Shown: one piece after another, positions 63,526 through 64,000 of the stretch
How the letters are laid out: each line of letters begins with the position of its first letter
Numbering within the stretch: position 1 is the first letter of the stretch
Source of the DNA: Vicinamibacteraceae bacterium
GTDB taxonomy: Bacteria; Planctomycetota; Phycisphaerae; Phycisphaerales; UBA5793
DNA length: 64,000 nucleotides
NCBI GenBank assembly: GCA_011525805.1
Contig: WYBR01000098.1
Coordinates: forward strand, 1-64,000
Reading direction: 5' to 3'
Program-made: the position numbers and the translations under genes
Notes under the pieces: generated by a model
Databases searched by the model: none
Told to the model about the DNA's origin: nothing
What the model saw: the letters and a program-made list of their open reading frames with translations, nothing else

Positions 63526-64000
63526 TGGACGAGCGCGGCGAATCAACATCGCGGCCGGACGGGGCGCAGGAGGGTGGCCTGGCCTGGCGCTTCGCATGGC
63601 TCTGCCGTGCGGGCAATCGCGTCAGAACGGCTCTAAACGCTGAGCATGGCGACGCGAAGCGCGACGCCATGCTGCCCGGCACGCGGTCGCGCCTGCTGCT
63701 CAAGATCGTCGGCTTCATCCTCGGCCTCGGCCTGCTTGCGTGGGTCACTCAGCGCGCCGTCTCGCGCCAGCAGTTCAGCGGCCTGACGGAGGCGGCGTGG
63801 TGGCAGTTTGCCTTGCTGCTCCTGTGCACCGTCGTGAGCGTGCTCGCCAACGGCGCGATCTTCTGGACGATCATCCGGCCGGCGGCGCCGCTCGGGTTCT
63901 GGCCGATCCAGGCGGTGAATGCGGCGGTGAGCCTGGTCAACTACAGCCCGGTGCGCATCGGCGTGGCCCTGCGCTTCGTGCATCATCGGCGCGTGGACGA
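63525..64000 (+). CDS. Polytopic membrane protein, 3' partial (flippase-like/LPG-synthase type)
   Basis: Runs off the right edge. ATG 63525 overlaps the GT2 stop as TGATG, so it is probably coupled to it. About residues 17-50 are encoded by an in-frame REP pair (63573-63676). Then two membrane segments (LLLKIVGFILGLGLLAWVTQ, FALLLLCTVVSVLANGAIFW) and a third that begins with FWPIQAVNAAVSLVNYSPVR, reminiscent of the lysylphosphatidylglycerol-synthase transmembrane family often next to GT2 genes. An alternative start, ATG 63669, would exclude the repeat. Confidence 0.65.
   Translation, partial: MDERGESTSRPDGAQEGGLAWRFAWLCRAGNRVRTALNAEHGDAKRDAMLPGTRSRLLLKIVGFILGLGLLAWVTQRAVSRQQFSGLTEAAWWQFALLLLCTVVSVLANGAIFWTIIRPAAPLGFWPIQAVNAAVSLVNYSPVRIGVALRFVHHRRVD
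63573..63676. repeat. Inverted pair of REP-like palindromes inside a gene
   Basis: Units at 63573-63606 and 63643-63676 in opposite orientation around a 36-nt spacer, the same layout as 22334-22437 with many substitutions. GACGCGAAGCGCGACGCCAT is shared exactly. Lies in the 5' part of the membrane-protein gene. Confidence 0.82.

Overview
The window reads as a GC-rich chromosomal segment of a planctomycete, most likely of the Phycisphaerae type. This is inferred from gene content: a prepilin-like protein with an H-x9-DG tail, a TatC with a long periplasmic insertion, secreted SBBP and FG-GAP beta-propeller proteins, an envelope-biased gene set, and many ECF sigma/anti-sigma pairs. No rRNA, tRNA, CRISPR array, prophage or plasmid function was seen. 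Genes are tightly packed on both strands, so large antisense open frames are common and are GC artefacts.

Layout. 1-2.2 kb: end of a secreted beta-propeller gene. 2.3-4.1 kb: lepA. 4.2-16.9 kb: an exopolysaccharide locus (two polysaccharide co-polymerases, two kinase-like proteins without a Walker A motif, an O-antigen polymerase/ligase, a sulfotransferase, a GT4 glycosyltransferase) bracketed by two paralogous secreted glycoside-hydrolase-like proteins. 16.9-22.3 kb: M28 peptidase and gcvP. 22.3-23.3 kb: a REP-type (RAYT) transposase gene between its palindromic repeats. 23.3-29.6 kb: rplS-trmD-rpsP, a coiled-coil membrane protein, a HEAT lipoprotein and lnt. 29.6-34.7 kb: small lipoproteins, a tandem array of four paralogous secreted proteins, and a secreted protein split by an in-frame TAA. 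34.7-38.3 kb: a PP2C regulator phosphatase and ugd. 38.3-43 kb: a perfect 28-bp inverted repeat, a His-rich membrane protein, a DNA methyltransferase, sucC and small conserved proteins. 43-52.1 kb: a mannose-6-phosphate isomerase-like gene, two sigma/anti-sigma operons, a ferredoxin, an amidase and PDZ proteins. 52.2-64 kb: tatC, tadA, an HNH nuclease, rpe, a nucleotidyltransferase/nuclease pair, a homoaconitase-like enzyme, a Dus enzyme, an FG-GAP protein, and a GT2 plus membrane-protein pair running off the right edge.

Three genome-scale patterns stand out. (i) At least seven kinds of hairpin-forming repeat are present, and in five genes such palindromes lie inside the reading frame and are translated as linkers, like Rickettsia palindromic elements. 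(ii) About ten genes without a Shine-Dalgarno site have a TANNNT hexamer 5-10 nt before the start codon, suggesting widespread leaderless transcription, while others carry good AGGAGG-type sites. (iii) Secreted proteins share small C-terminal domains that spread by duplication.

Together the genes describe envelope building and sensing: polysaccharide polymerisation and sulfation, UDP-glucuronate and mannose-phosphate supply, lipoprotein acylation, Tat export, and PDZ/anti-sigma signalling, set among housekeeping translation genes. Functions are assigned from recalled family motifs; no database search was run.
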